A DNA stretch of 64,000 bases from an uncultured Candidatus Melainabacteria bacterium (GCA_934700335.1 CAKUXM010000003.1:1-64000); one strand, 5' to 3'; positions 52,556 to 62,209 are shown, numbered from the stretch's first letter. Made by a program: numbers and translations. The notes: generated from the letters alone by a model not told the origin.

Positions 52556-53206
52556 ATGCAAAAGAAAATTTTTATTTTTGATATGGACGGAACATTATTG
52601 AATACTCTTGAAGATTTAATGATTTCGACAAATTATGCGCTTTCTCAATTTAATTATCCAACTCATACAATAGAAGAAATTAGATTTTTCGTTGGTAATG
52701 GTGTTGCAAAACTTATAGAACGTGCAATTCCAGATGGGTTGAATAATCCTAATTATGAAAAATGCTTAGAGATTTTTAAAAAACATTACGCAAAAAATAT
52801 GTATAACCACACTTCTGCATACGTTGGCATACCAGAGTTATTGAAAAAATTAAAAGACAAAGGTATTAAAACAGCCGTTGTATCAAATAAATTCAATCTT
52901 GCTGTAAAAGAACTTTCAAACAAATATTTCGGAGATTTGATTGATATTGCAATCGGCGAAAATGAACAAGCTGGAATTAAGAAAAAACCCGCTCCTGATA
53001 CAGTTTTTGAGGTTCTAAATTTAATGAATTTAAAATCAGAAGATGCAATATATATTGGCGATTCAGACGTCGATATTATGACAGCTAAAAATTCTAATAT
53101 GCCTTGCATAAGTGTAACTTGGGGATTTAGAGATAGAGAATTTTTAATCAAAAACGATGCAACAATAATCGTCGATAAACCAGAAGAAATTTTGAAGTAT
53201 GTTTAA
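52556..53206 (+). CDS. HAD-family phosphatase, phosphoglycolate phosphatase-like
   Basis: 216 aa. HAD motif I FDMDGTLLNT near residue 8, motif II TAVVSNK, motif III Lys (IKKKPAPD), motif IV YIGDSDVDIMTAKN; a helical C1 cap between motifs I and II. This is the Gph/PgmB subgroup, which dephosphorylates phosphoglycolate, pyrophosphate or sugar phosphates. Specific substrate not fixed by sequence. Follows the acetyltransferase at 36 bases, likely cotranscribed. Ends ten bases from the convergent pgeF. Confidence 0.85.
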   Translation: MQKKIFIFDMDGTLLNTLEDLMISTNYALSQFNYPTHTIEEIRFFVGNGVAKLIERAIPDGLNNPNYEKCLEIFKKHYAKNMYNHTSAYVGIPELLKKLKDKGIKTAVVSNKFNLAVKELSNKYFGDLIDIAIGENEQAGIKKKPAPDTVFEVLNLMNLKSEDAIYIGDSDVDIMTAKNSNMPCISVTWGFRDREFLIKNDATIIVDKPEEILKYV

Positions 53207-53216
53207 AATTTCTTTC

Positions 53217-53909
53217 TTATCTCAATTTAATCACTGCACTGTGGCGATTGGTTGTTTTGTTTTCTTTTCTGTATGAGAAAAATTTATCGTTGTCTTTGAC
53301 TGTGCAGTATGGGCAAATATCTACATCAAAAACGCCGATTTCGTTTAGTTGTTCTTTGTTTAAACCTTTTAAATCAACTCGATTGTCTTTGAAATATGGT
53401 GTTTCAACCTTGTTTATGCTTGCTCTTAGTCTTTTTATTGCATCTGGATAAGTTTCAAATTCATCAAAACTTATGCAAGGTCCAATTGCTGCAACTACGT
53501 TTTTGGGTAACGTGCCAAATTCTTTTTGCATTCTAAGAACTGTTTTTTGTGCAATTCTTTCAGCGGTTCCTCTCCAACCAGCGTGAGCAATTGCGCCAAT
53601 ATTATTCTTGTAATCATAAATAATAACTGGTGTGCAATCTGCAAAATTCAAATATATTGCCATATCTTTTTCTGTTAAAATCAAGGCATCTGTGTTGTCG
53701 TAGTTATATTTATTTTTTTCTACAATTCTTACGTTGTCGCTGTGAGTTTGTGTAGGGTGAATTAAGTTTTTAGATTCAATGTTTAAATATTCTGAAACAA
53801 GTTCAATATTATCTTTTACAATCAAATCTCTTGTTGTGAAAAAATGTTCTGTTTCAATTATGTCAGAGTAGTAAACATCTTTTCCTTCAATTTGTTTTTT
53901 ATAAAACAT
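53217..53909 (-). CDS. pgeF: peptidoglycan-editing factor PgeF, laccase-domain (YfiH/DUF152) family
   Basis: 230 aa. Metal-site motifs of the family: HPTQTHSDNVRIV near residue 55, FADCTPVIIYDYKNNIGAIA with the Cys, HAGWRGTAERIAQKTV, and AAIGPCISFDEFE. In E. coli the protein edits misincorporated L-Ser from the peptidoglycan precursor; other members act as purine nucleoside phosphorylases or deaminases. Its start base is shared with the stop of the upstream exported-protein gene, so they are coupled. Confidence 0.9.
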   Translation of the reverse strand: MFYKKQIEGKDVYYSDIIETEHFFTTRDLIVKDNIELVSEYLNIESKNLIHPTQTHSDNVRIVEKNKYNYDNTDALILTEKDMAIYLNFADCTPVIIYDYKNNIGAIAHAGWRGTAERIAQKTVLRMQKEFGTLPKNVVAAIGPCISFDEFETYPDAIKRLRASINKVETPYFKDNRVDLKGLNKEQLNEIGVFDVDICPYCTVKDNDKFFSYRKENKTTNRHSAVIKLR

Positions 53910-54538
53910 TATTCATTTTCCTCTGTTTCTTCAATAGAATAAATAAATCTGTCAGATAATGAAACGTCTGTCATATCAACAATTTTGAACTTTAAATACA
54001 TAAAATTACCTTCTTTAATTACGATTGCATCACCTTTTTCAACTAAAGATACAGGAGTTGCATCGTAAGCTGCCATTGCACCAGATTTGAAACGGTTCCC
54101 TTCTTCATTTTTTACAGCACCTTCGACCGTTTTGTAGCCGATAGAAATACCTTTCACAAAACAGTTTCCAACTGATAATGCAACATTTTTTGTTGTTTCA
54201 AGTTTATCAAATTCTGTTGTGTATTTTACGTATAAATCTTTGATTGGGTGTGTTTCGTTATCATACGTATATGATACGATTTTCATTACTAAAACAGCGT
54301 TTCTTTTTAAACGTTGTGGGTCTTTGATTTTATAAGGTTTAGCTTTGAAAACTGTGTTTGCCATGAATGATATACCGTCAACGTCAACTTCTTCAAGTGT
54401 TTCAAAGTAAAAAGTTTTAGACGGATTTGATGTGTCAAAATCTGATAAGGCTTTTACTCCATAGATTTTGGCGTATGTTGGTTGTATTGAGAAAAATAAA
54501 ATTGTAAATACTAATAATAATTTTGCAATGTTTTTCAT
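53909..54538 (-). CDS. exported protein of unknown function
   Basis: 209 aa. Signal peptide MKNIAKLLLVFTILFFSIQP with probable cleavage after TYA. The mature protein begins KIYGVKALSDFDTSNPSKTF and is beta-rich. FYFETLEEVDVDGISFMANT and VEKGDAIVIKEGNFMYLKFK suggest a small beta-barrel or SH3-like fold. One Cys. No family recognised. Cotranscribed with pgeF. AGAGGTGCATT precedes the ATG. Confidence 0.75.
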   Translation of the reverse strand: MKNIAKLLLVFTILFFSIQPTYAKIYGVKALSDFDTSNPSKTFYFETLEEVDVDGISFMANTVFKAKPYKIKDPQRLKRNAVLVMKIVSYTYDNETHPIKDLYVKYTTEFDKLETTKNVALSVGNCFVKGISIGYKTVEGAVKNEEGNRFKSGAMAAYDATPVSLVEKGDAIVIKEGNFMYLKFKIVDMTDVSLSDRFIYSIEETEENE

Positions 54539-54590
54539 AATGCACCTCTTTATAAAATTATAACATATATTTTATGATATATTTAATAGT

Positions 54591-55139
54591 ATGAAAGTTT
54601 CATTAAAAGATATATATAAAGAATTTTTTTTGCTAGGTGTTCAATTGTTGGGTGGTGGTTATGTTATTGTTCCGCTAATTCAGCAAAGCATAATTGATAA
54701 ACATAAATGGATAACAAATGATGAATTGACTGATTTTTACGCATTGGGTCAAAGTATTCCGGGAATTATTGCGGCGAATGTTTCCGCTTTTGTTGGGTAT
54801 AAATTGAGAAACAAAAGAGGCGCAGCTGTTGCTTTATTGGGTATTATAACTTCACCAATTATTGCAATTTTGTTGGTTGCAACTGTTATTGATTTTTTAT
54901 TGAGAATATCTTTTATCCAAAGTATTTTTTGGGGCGTTGGAATTGCAGTAATTATTCTCGTATATTTAACAATTAAAGAAATGTGGAAAAATAGTTTGAC
55001 AGATTTTGTAACTTGGGTGATTTTTTTAGGGTGTTTTAGCGCATCATTTTTCTTTAAAGTTTCACCTGTACTCTCAATTATAGGTTCTGTTATTGTTGGT
55101 GTAAGTTATAAATGTATTCAGAAAGGTCGTGAAAAATGA
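54591..55139 (+). CDS. chromate transporter, short-chain CHR subunit 1
   Basis: 182-aa membrane protein with about five helices, one half of a short-chain chromate ion transporter. Family features: FFLLGVQLLGGGYVIVPLIQ at the start, HKWITNDELTDFYALGQSIP, GIIAANVSAFVGYKLRNKRG. It overlaps the second half by four bases (ATGA). Short CHR proteins work as a heterodimer and export chromate (or sulfate-like anions); whether this pair does so is inferred from family only. Confidence 0.88.
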   Translation: MKVSLKDIYKEFFLLGVQLLGGGYVIVPLIQQSIIDKHKWITNDELTDFYALGQSIPGIIAANVSAFVGYKLRNKRGAAVALLGIITSPIIAILLVATVIDFLLRISFIQSIFWGVGIAVIILVYLTIKEMWKNSLTDFVTWVIFLGCFSASFFFKVSPVLSIIGSVIVGVSYKCIQKGREK

Positions 55140-55675
55140 TGACCTTAGTTCACTTGATAATAGAATTTTTTAAGATAGGTGTGTTCTCTGTTGGTGGCGG
55201 ATATGCAACAATTCCATTCTTGTATCAGTTGGTGCATGAATATGGTTGGTACTCGACAGATGAATTAACAAATATGATTGCGATATCAATGCTTACTCCT
55301 GGTCCTGTTGGGGCAAATATGGCTACATTTGCAGGGTTCCAAACAATGGGGATTTTTGGTGGTATTGTTGCAACATTGGCATTGATTTTTCCATCATTTA
55401 TATTTGTGTGTGCAATTTCAAAAGTACTTAAAACTTTTAGAGACAACTTTTGGGTTAAGTCTGTTTTGTATGCACTAAAACCTGCAGGTTGCGGTTTGCT
55501 TTTTGCAGTAGGCATTGGATTTTTTAAAGATAATGTAACAAACCTACCAGCATTTTTGCTGTTTTTGTTTATGTTTTTGCTTTCTTTTAAATTCAAGAAA
55601 AACGCACTTTATTACATTTTGTTTGGCGCAATAGTTGGAATAGTTCTTCAATTTTGCGGAGTTAAATTAGTTTAA
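55136..55675 (+). CDS. chromate transporter, short-chain CHR subunit 2
   Basis: 179 aa. The homologous half: FFKIGVFSVGGGYATIPFLY, YGWYSTDELTNMIAISMLTP, GPVGANMATFAGFQTMG. P-G-P-V-G-x-N-x-A-T-F-x-G is the CHR signature. It starts within the stop of subunit 1 (ATGA overlap), the usual arrangement of the heterodimer. Sulfate genes are not adjacent. Confidence 0.88.
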   Translation: MMTLVHLIIEFFKIGVFSVGGGYATIPFLYQLVHEYGWYSTDELTNMIAISMLTPGPVGANMATFAGFQTMGIFGGIVATLALIFPSFIFVCAISKVLKTFRDNFWVKSVLYALKPAGCGLLFAVGIGFFKDNVTNLPAFLLFLFMFLLSFKFKKNALYYILFGAIVGIVLQFCGVKLV

Positions 55676-55714
55676 AACGAAAGATCTGGCACGTTGCGCC
55701 AGCCCCGTTATAAA

Positions 55715-55747
55715 CAGAGAGGCGAGGGATTTGCCCTCGCCTCTCTG
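55715..55747 (+). terminator. long hairpin between convergent genes
   Basis: 14-bp perfect stem CAGAGAGGCGAGGG / CCCTCGCCTCTCTG with loop ATTTG. There is no T-tract on either side, so it may be a processing or stabilising hairpin. GAGAGGCGA also occurs in the thrC hairpin at 33674 (a shared word, perhaps a related repeat). Confidence 0.6.
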
Positions 55748-55766
55748 TATTCCTTAAATATTTACC

Positions 55767-56570
55767 CTAATCAATACTTACAATCGGATAGATTGATTTT
55801 AGGTATTCAACTGCATCTATTTCAATTTCTGAATATAGCGCACCTTCTTTAAGACCAGCTTCTGCAAGGACTTCTGCAGTTGGAGAAATTATCATAGAAT
55901 TTCCGATTGCTCTCCAAGATTTGCCACATTCTTTGGTTTGATTGCTTACAACTAGATAAACCATATTGTCAAAGGCTCTTGTTCTGCACATTGCAGTGAA
56001 CATATCTTGCGCGTAGTCTAATAATTTTTCATCATCGTAGATTTCTCTTTGAACAAGCCAAGCTGTAGGCATAACGATAATTTGTGCACCTTTTCTAACA
56101 ATTTCTCTTACATAAGTTGGGTATCGCATATCAAAGCAAATTGTCATACCAACTTTTGCGAAATCAAATTTTGCAATTTTGATGTCATTACCTGCTTCAA
56201 TACGTTCACCTTCTGAACCTCCCATATAGTTGAATAGGTGGACTTTATCGTAAGTTTCAATTACTTCGCCTTGTCTGTTTATTGCGAAAGTTGTGTTGTA
56301 AAGTCTTTCGTTAACTTCTCTTACCACAGAACCAGCTATAATGTTTGTGTTGTATTTTTTAGCCAATTCTTGAATAAATTTTATTGTTTCTCCACCGTCT
56401 TCGGTTTCAGCATTATTAACGTAATCTATATTTGTTGCAAAAAATTCTGGCATAACAACAAGGTCAAGTTTTTTGTCGGCATTTTTCTTGATATAATATT
56501 CGATTTTACCTAAATTCGCTTCGACTGAACCCATAAGAGAGTTAATTTGTATATTTAAAATTCCTGCCAT
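55767..56570 (-). CDS. carbon-nitrogen hydrolase (nitrilase superfamily)
   Basis: 267 aa. The catalytic Glu-Lys-Cys triad is visible: Glu in LDLVVMPEFFATN, Lys in ETYDKVHLFNYMGG, Cys in MTICFDMRYPTYVRE. A second Glu lies in the SEGERIEAG loop. The family cleaves amides or nitriles (omega-amidase, N-carbamoyl-hydrolase, biotinidase-like). A D-M-R-Y/F-P after the Cys favours the Nit1/Nit2-YafV-type omega-amidase clade, but the substrate is unfixed. AAAAGGAGAT precedes the ATG. Alone in its strand, ending in the convergent hairpin region. Confidence 0.88.
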   Translation of the reverse strand: MAGILNIQINSLMGSVEANLGKIEYYIKKNADKKLDLVVMPEFFATNIDYVNNAETEDGGETIKFIQELAKKYNTNIIAGSVVREVNERLYNTTFAINRQGEVIETYDKVHLFNYMGGSEGERIEAGNDIKIAKFDFAKVGMTICFDMRYPTYVREIVRKGAQIIVMPTAWLVQREIYDDEKLLDYAQDMFTAMCRTRAFDNMVYLVVSNQTKECGKSWRAIGNSMIISPTAEVLAEAGLKEGALYSEIEIDAVEYLKSIYPIVSID

Positions 56571-56721
56571 AAAAATCTCCTTTTAAGTTGATTTTATCAT
56601 GGATTGAGAGAAATTATATTGTAACAATTTCTACATAATTCAGATGAAAAAAGGTGAAAAAGGGCAAGAAATTTTGTAATTAGCCGTTAATATACATGTA
56701 CAAGTGTAAGTAGATTAGGTC

Positions 56722-59700
56722 ATGACAAACGGAAACGAATTCAAATTAGGTAGTAATAAAGCAAACAACATAGATTTAAACAAACTTAAGTCGGGCGCTA
56801 AACGTGCTGATTTTGAAGCAGATGCAAAGATGCTTCAAGTTTTTGATGCTGTTGATTCTAATGGTAATCAAACATTAGATATGAATGAAGTTACTGTATT
56901 CACTGGCAAAATGAGAGAGTCAGCAGGGGACGATAACGTATTAAGCAAAAAAGAGGCTAAACAAGTATTTAAAGAACAACAAGAACGTGAACAAGCTGCA
57001 AATGCTAATTCTAAAAAATATGACATTAAGGCAAAAGATTTGTTCGGTTTTGTTAATAAATTTTTAGATGTTTCAGAAAAGAGCAAAGTTAAATCATCAG
57101 TTGTTGATGAAAACGGTACTCAAACTCTTACTTTTGAAAATGGTGCTCAAGAAATCATTAACAAAGATGGTTCAAAGATTTTAGTTAATGTAATTGACGG
57201 CAGAAAAGTTACAAAGAATGTTGATAAAGACGGCAATGTGGTTTCTGACGAAATTTTGAACGAAGAAACTGGTGATGTTGAAACTTTAACTTATGATAAG
57301 CAAGGTAATGTTAAAGAACATATTGCAAAAAATGGCAATGTTACAACATATCTAGGTGTAAAAGAAGGTTTTGCACAAGACAAACCTATTAAACAAATTA
57401 TTAATGCTGGTACAGCAGAACAAGAAACTATTGAGTATGATTATTCTGGTGAAAACTCTTATACAAGTACAGCCGTGAGAGGTGATGTTAAAAACGTTAC
57501 TGTTGTTGAGAATGGTGAAACACAAAGTTCTGTTGCTACACAATATAAAAATGGCAAAAAAGTACAAACAATGAGTTTAAGTAAAGACGGTGTTAAAACT
57601 CATGCGATGTATGATGAAAACGAAAGAGTTCGCTATGAATCAGTTACAGATGCTAAAGGTAAAATTACTGAAAAAACATTTAATGAAAACGGTAGAGGTC
57701 TTCAATCTGTAATTACAAATCCTGACGGTAAAGTTCAAGTTGCAAAATACGACGGTAAAGGTAATACACTTATCGTTGTACAAAACGGTGAAACTTTCCA
57801 AGAAATTTGCAAAGAATTTGACAGAACAAAAGCAGAATTAGCTCACACAAACAAGGGTACAGTTCATTACAAAAACGGTGAGCCATATTTCCTTGCGGGT
57901 GAAACTGCAAAAGTTTCTGGTGAATTTGCACCCGACCATAAAGGTGTTAAAGGTAGAAAATCATCTGCACAAGTACAGGGTCAATATGCAAGAGATGAGC
58001 AACAAAGAGTTGCAAAAAGATTACAAGGTAAAGAAGCAAAAGAAGTTACAGTTGGTAAAAATTATACTGACTGGACTCATTATGCAAAAGATATGCTAGC
58101 TTCAGAAGGTATTACAAAACCTTCAAATGAACAAATCACAAATAGAACTAACGAGTTGATGATGATGAATCCTTCAATTCAAGTTCCTAAAAAAGGCAAT
58201 AAAATTACAGCTTTAAAAACTCAAGCAGAATTGAAACAGGAAGCTGAAATTAAAAGACAAAGAGAAGAAGCTCAAAAAGCTCATAGAGAAGAACTTGAAC
58301 AAGTTGCTCAAAATTCAAAAGCAAAAGTTCAAGCAAGTAATGCTAAAAAACGAGCAAATGCTCAAGGTAAAGCTATTTCAAGACATCTTTATGATGAAAT
58401 GTATTCTGCAAAATTAAATTCAGTAGGTCAAGAGTCTTTTCAAAACGAATTGAAGAAGATTACACCAAACAACGTTGTAGAAACATTGAGAGAATATCAA
58501 AAATTGTCTCCGGATGAATCAATGATTGAAGCTATTTGGGACGAAAAATCAAGTAAATCATTCTTATCAAAAACAGATGTAAGAAAAACTTCAATAGATG
58601 GTATTGTCGGTAAATTAATTCAAAGAGCGAAAAATGCCGGAGTTGATAACTCTCGTATTTCTTCTTTCGGCAGAGAAATGTCTAAGTACTCTGATTATAA
58701 AGAAGAAGCTGGCAGAGTTATGTACGGTATGATGCAAGCAATTGAAGCAAGAGAGACTTTGACAAAAGACGAAATTAAAAAAGCAGAAGGTCAAACTACA
58801 GAAGAAAAAATTGGCACAACTTCTGCATTGTTAAGAAGTCAAGTTTCATCAGCAAGATCAAGCTTACAAGCACAACAAGACAAAGATGGTTGGTCTGGTA
58901 AAACCGTTGATTGGGTAAGTGGCGTTTGGAATTCTAAAAATAGAGCTCACGTAGTGAAAGCTGACATTGATAAAGCTGAACAACAAGTTAAAGATTTGAA
59001 TTCTTCTAAAGATATGAAGACTTTTAATACTAAATTCAAAGCTCCTTATGGTGTAGATTTTGACCCAGTACAAGTTGCAGGATATAAAAAACAATTAGGT
59101 CAATATGAAAAGTCATCTGCAATGAACGCAATGGAAACAAGTTTCAATAGTCAAATGAAAACTTTGATGTCTAAATCAAAACTTGATGATGAAACACAAT
59201 ATATTGCTAATCCTGGAGCAGGTGGACAAGTTGTTGTTACTGCAACAAAAGAACAAGTTTATAATAGAGAATTGGGTAAATTCGCTAAATTTTTAGGTAT
59301 GGGCGATTCAAAAGTTGGTATGAAACAAATCAACGCCGAAATGAAAAAAGCCGGAATTGACCCACAAAAAGCTTCTATGGATAAGAAATATGAATTCTTA
59401 CATAATAGAGCAAAATCTTGTAGTAAATTGTTGCATAATCAAACAATGCAAGCTACTCATGGTAAATCTTATTCACAAGTTAAAGCTGATTTTGAAAACT
59501 CTTATACAGCAGCATTTGGTTCAAAAAACAACATTGCAAAAAGGGTTGCAGACTATAACGCATCACAAGAAACAGGAGCTTATGTATTAAAATCAGGCAT
59601 TAAGATTGCAGGTGGAGTAGTTATCGGTGTCGCAACTGGTGGCGCAGGTGTTGTACCATTGTTGGCAGCTGCTGGTGCGCAATCAGCTTTGTCTTTTGCG

Positions 59701-61752
59701 GTTGATGCTTCTGATTTGGCTACATCTAAAAAAGGTGGAACAGTTGAGCAATATGTTGATGCTGGTAAACAAGCTATAGTTCAAGGAGCATCTCAAGCAT
59801 TGAGCGGTGTAAGTACAATGGCTATTAAAGCTACAACATTGTCAACAACCTCAAAAGTATTGTTGAGTACTGCAGCTGATACTGGTATTGATATGGGTAC
59901 AGAATATATTAATACTGGTAAAGTAACTTTAGAAGGTACATTGATGTCTGCGTTTATGAACGGCGCAGGTCATACAATCGGTGCTGTCGTTGAAAATAGA
60001 GCAAGAAATAAAGCTTTCGAAATTGATGAAAGTAAATTAGCTGATAAAAACTCTGGCTGGTTAGGTGCGCCAACTGATGAACATCATAGATATGCTACTC
60101 AACTATCAGCAGATGAAGTAGGTAATGTTCCTACAAGACGTACTTATGTAGGTAAAGGCTTTGAGGCTCAATCAGGCGACGTTAGAGGTGTTAGATATGA
60201 CGTAAAAATGTCTCAACACAACGAATCTGTAAAAGATATTGAAGTTTTATTAGGTAAAGGCTCATCAGAAACACAATTTGGTGATGGCTTAGTAAAACTT
60301 GAAGATAGATTTAAAGCACAAGCTACGCCAACTGCAGGTATAACTGGTGATAATACAAAGTTTTATGGTACTTTTACAGAAAATGATAAAGTTAAAGCAA
60401 TGGGTCTTGATAAAAATTTAGATATAGTTCAAGATGCAGGAGCTTTGTCTGCGAAGGTTTATAGTGATAAATCTATTGATATGAATGGTTGGAAACAACA
60501 ATCTCAAGTTTCAGCAAACAACGGTTTCCATGCAAAAGCTTTAGAAAAAGACGGCGTTGTAATGGTTGTATTCAGAGGTTCAGATGATATGGGCGACTTG
60601 AGAGTTGATCACCAAATGCTTTCAGGTAAACTTCCTGACCAATTCCAAAATGCAGTAGACTTTATGGAACAAGTTAGAGCTCAAAACCCTAATAAGAAGA
60701 TTGTAGTTGCAGGACACTCTCTGGGCGGTGGCTTAACAGAGTTAGTAGCATCTAAATACGATGACGTTTTAGGTATTTCTTTTGATGCTGTCGGTACAAA
60801 AAATTTAGTTGAATCAGCAGACGGTATTGCGAAAGGCTTAAAAGATAATAAAAATACAATAAATTATGTTGTACAAGGTGATATTATTTCAAATTCGAAC
60901 TCTCATGTTGGTAATGTAACATTGGTTGATGGCGTATTTGATGCAACAAAAGGAAACAAGGTTCAAAGCCCACATGCCATTGGTAACTTCTCAGGTTCAG
61001 CTAGTAACAATTCACTTTCAGGTGTTGAAAAAGGTTTTGTTCAACGTTCTATTGATGCTGCTGATACAACAAGAGCAAGCTTGGCTTCAAAAGGGTTGAC
61101 TCTGGATAGTGCTATCGCTAAATCTGCAACTGGTGTAGTAGAATTTGATGATAAAGCATTTAGAAAAGTTCAATCACAATTCTCAGTTGATGTTCAAGGT
61201 TTGAATGTTGACCTTGATGCAATGCAAAAACAAATTAATGCGGTTTCTAACCCTGCTCAAAAAGCATCTTTACAAAAAATATTAGATGCAAGAAAAACAG
61301 ATATTACAGTAAATGCTGATATCAAAGCTCGTTCGACTGTTTTACAAAAAATGACAGGCGACCAAATTAATGAAACATTAAAGAATGATTTTGGTTTTGA
61401 TAAACCTGCATTCTTAGGTGGAGACACTCCTTCATCTTTAATTCAAATGGATAAACCAACAAAATTTGTCCGTGTTCACAATGATGATGTATCATTTGCT
61501 AAGGGAGCATGGTTGATGGCTTATGATGATATCGTAGGTTTGACTCCAGAACAAATTAAAGAAAAATTCGCACTTCCTTCAATGCCAAAATTTGTAGTTG
61601 AAGTTGAAGTTCCTGCTGGCGCTCAATTCTACACAGGTTTGTGTAATCCTCTTGAAGGCTGGGGCAACGGCGGTGGAACTCAATACTTCCTGGTTGGTGG
61701 CGAACGCCCTAAAGTTTATGGTAATATGAAACCTATCAAAGTATCAAAATAG
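56722..61752 (+). CDS. 1676-aa multidomain effector/polymorphic-toxin candidate with lipase motif
   Basis: No signal peptide. Order: EF-hand DSNGNQTLDMNE (residues ~45-56; ligands at positions 1,3,5,7,9,12) and a degenerate second hand; YD/RHS-like beta repeats (~130-350; LTYDKQGNVKEH); LysM near 350-400 (VVQNGETFQEICKEFDRTKA); long helices (~490-930); a Gly/Ala-rich hydrophobic region (~955-1090; IAGGVVIGVATGGAGVVPLL); class 3 lipase-like domain with VVFRGSDDMGD and GHSLGGGL (Ser1333); a C-terminal domain (~1560-1676) with FVRVHNDDVSFAKGAW, FVVEVEVPAGAQFYTG and GWGNGGGTQYFL (G1646-L1657). Delivery is unclear: perhaps a type III-like or unknown route. A small immunity-like gene follows 11 bases later. 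Start at 56722 has only weak GTAGATTAGGTC upstream. Confidence 0.85.
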   Translation: MTNGNEFKLGSNKANNIDLNKLKSGAKRADFEADAKMLQVFDAVDSNGNQTLDMNEVTVFTGKMRESAGDDNVLSKKEAKQVFKEQQEREQAANANSKKYDIKAKDLFGFVNKFLDVSEKSKVKSSVVDENGTQTLTFENGAQEIINKDGSKILVNVIDGRKVTKNVDKDGNVVSDEILNEETGDVETLTYDKQGNVKEHIAKNGNVTTYLGVKEGFAQDKPIKQIINAGTAEQETIEYDYSGENSYTSTAVRGDVKNVTVVENGETQSSVATQYKNGKKVQTMSLSKDGVKTHAMYDENERVRYESVTDAKGKITEKTFNENGRGLQSVITNPDGKVQVAKYDGKGNTLIVVQNGETFQEICKEFDRTKAELAHTNKGTVHYKNGEPYFLAGETAKVSGEFAPDHKGVKGRKSSAQVQGQYARDEQQRVAKRLQGKEAKEVTVGKNYTDWTHYAKDMLASEGITKPSNEQITNRTNELMMMNPSIQVPKKGNKITALKTQAELKQEAEIKRQREEAQKAHREELEQVAQNSKAKVQASNAKKRANAQGKAISRHLYDEMYSAKLNSVGQESFQNELKKITPNNVVETLREYQKLSPDESMIEAIWDEKSSKSFLSKTDVRKTSIDGIVGKLIQRAKNAGVDNSRISSFGREMSKYSDYKEEAGRVMYGMMQAIEARETLTKDEIKKAEGQTTEEKIGTTSALLRSQVSSARSSLQAQQDKDGWSGKTVDWVSGVWNSKNRAHVVKADIDKAEQQVKDLNSSKDMKTFNTKFKAPYGVDFDPVQVAGYKKQLGQYEKSSAMNAMETSFNSQMKTLMSKSKLDDETQYIANPGAGGQVVVTATKEQVYNRELGKFAKFLGMGDSKVGMKQINAEMKKAGIDPQKASMDKKYEFLHNRAKSCSKLLHNQTMQATHGKSYSQVKADFENSYTAAFGSKNNIAKRVADYNASQETGAYVLKSGIKIAGGVVIGVATGGAGVVPLLAAAGAQSALSFAVDASDLATSKKGGTVEQYVDAGKQAIVQGASQALSGVSTMAIKATTLSTTSKVLLSTAADTGIDMGTEYINTGKVTLEGTLMSAFMNGAGHTIGAVVENRARNKAFEIDESKLADKNSGWLGAPTDEHHRYATQLSADEVGNVPTRRTYVGKGFEAQSGDVRGVRYDVKMSQHNESVKDIEVLLGKGSSETQFGDGLVKLEDRFKAQATPTAGITGDNTKFYGTFTENDKVKAMGLDKNLDIVQDAGALSAKVYSDKSIDMNGWKQQSQVSANNGFHAKALEKDGVVMVVFRGSDDMGDLRVDHQMLSGKLPDQFQNAVDFMEQVRAQNPNKKIVVAGHSLGGGLTELVASKYDDVLGISFDAVGTKNLVESADGIAKGLKDNKNTINYVVQGDIISNSNSHVGNVTLVDGVFDATKGNKVQSPHAIGNFSGSASNNSLSGVEKGFVQRSIDAADTTRASLASKGLTLDSAIAKSATGVVEFDDKAFRKVQSQFSVDVQGLNVDLDAMQKQINAVSNPAQKASLQKILDARKTDITVNADIKARSTVLQKMTGDQINETLKNDFGFDKPAFLGGDTPSSLIQMDKPTKFVRVHNDDVSFAKGAWLMAYDDIVGLTPEQIKEKFALPSMPKFVVEVEVPAGAQFYTGLCNPLEGWGNGGGTQYFLVGGERPKVYGNMKPIKVSK

Positions 61753-61763
61753 GATTTTAAGCA

Positions 61764-62117
61764 ATGACAAATAGCATTTCATACGTTGATAACGTTCTAA
61801 CTTTACCAAATAAAAATGTTAAATTCCCGTTTGACATTGATTCTTTGATTGTTTTTAATGGTGTTTTTGTTGTCTTACTTGATATTCCAAACGATGACGA
61901 TACTATTGATAACATTTTTGCCCTAGATATTGATGGTAAAAAACTTTGGAGAGTTCAATCAGTTTCAAAGGCTTACCCTAGTGTTACGCAATTTAGTCCA
62001 TATATAGGAATGACTTTATTAGAAAATGGCAATATTTCTGCTACAAATTATTTTGGCGTAAATTACGAAATATCAATCAAAGACGGTTCAATTTTAACAA
62101 AAAGAATGGTTAAATAA
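61764..62117 (+). CDS. candidate immunity protein to the upstream toxin
   Basis: 117 aa, soluble, acidic, mostly beta: ISYVDNVLTLPNKNVKFPFD, then DNIFALDIDGKKLWRVQSVS and a final NYEISIKDGSILTKRMVK. It has the compact beta look of many immunity proteins. Starts 11 bases after the 1676-aa gene, behind GGATTTTAAGC, same strand, so cotranscribed. Toxin followed directly by a small unrelated gene is the polymorphic-toxin arrangement. No immunity family recognised, so the role is inferred from position only. Confidence 0.6.
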   Translation: MTNSISYVDNVLTLPNKNVKFPFDIDSLIVFNGVFVVLLDIPNDDDTIDNIFALDIDGKKLWRVQSVSKAYPSVTQFSPYIGMTLLENGNISATNYFGVNYEISIKDGSILTKRMVK

Positions 62118-62124
62118 AAAACTG

Positions 62125-62153
62125 TTGACAGAAGGAGAGAAATTTTGTATTAT
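62125..62153 (+). promoter_or_regulatory. consensus promoter of the Cys-rich gene
   Basis: TTGACA (62125-62130), exactly 17 bases, TATTAT (62148-62153). It lies immediately after the putative immunity gene, so the copper module has its own transcription. Confidence 0.85.
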
Positions 62154-62157
62154 GAAG

Positions 62158-62176
62158 ATACCCTACTGGGGTGTCA
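62158..62176 (+). promoter_or_regulatory. CsoR-type operator
   Basis: ATACCCTACTGGGGTGTCA overlaps the predicted start of transcription. CsoR operators share the inner pattern TACCC-x4-GGGT(A/G); the C-rich and G-rich halves are complementary. The csoR homologue lies 0.7 kb downstream. Confidence 0.75.
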
Positions 62177-62209
62177 GGTGATACTCAAAATTATAGCAAA
62201 GGAGAGATT

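Noticed and set aside
56664..56690. Possible fourth sigma-28 promoter before the 1676-aa gene (GCCGTTAA at 56683)
   Set aside because: The -10-like box is good, but the expected -35 position reads GCAAGAAA, only three matches to TAAAGTTT, so it is not supported.
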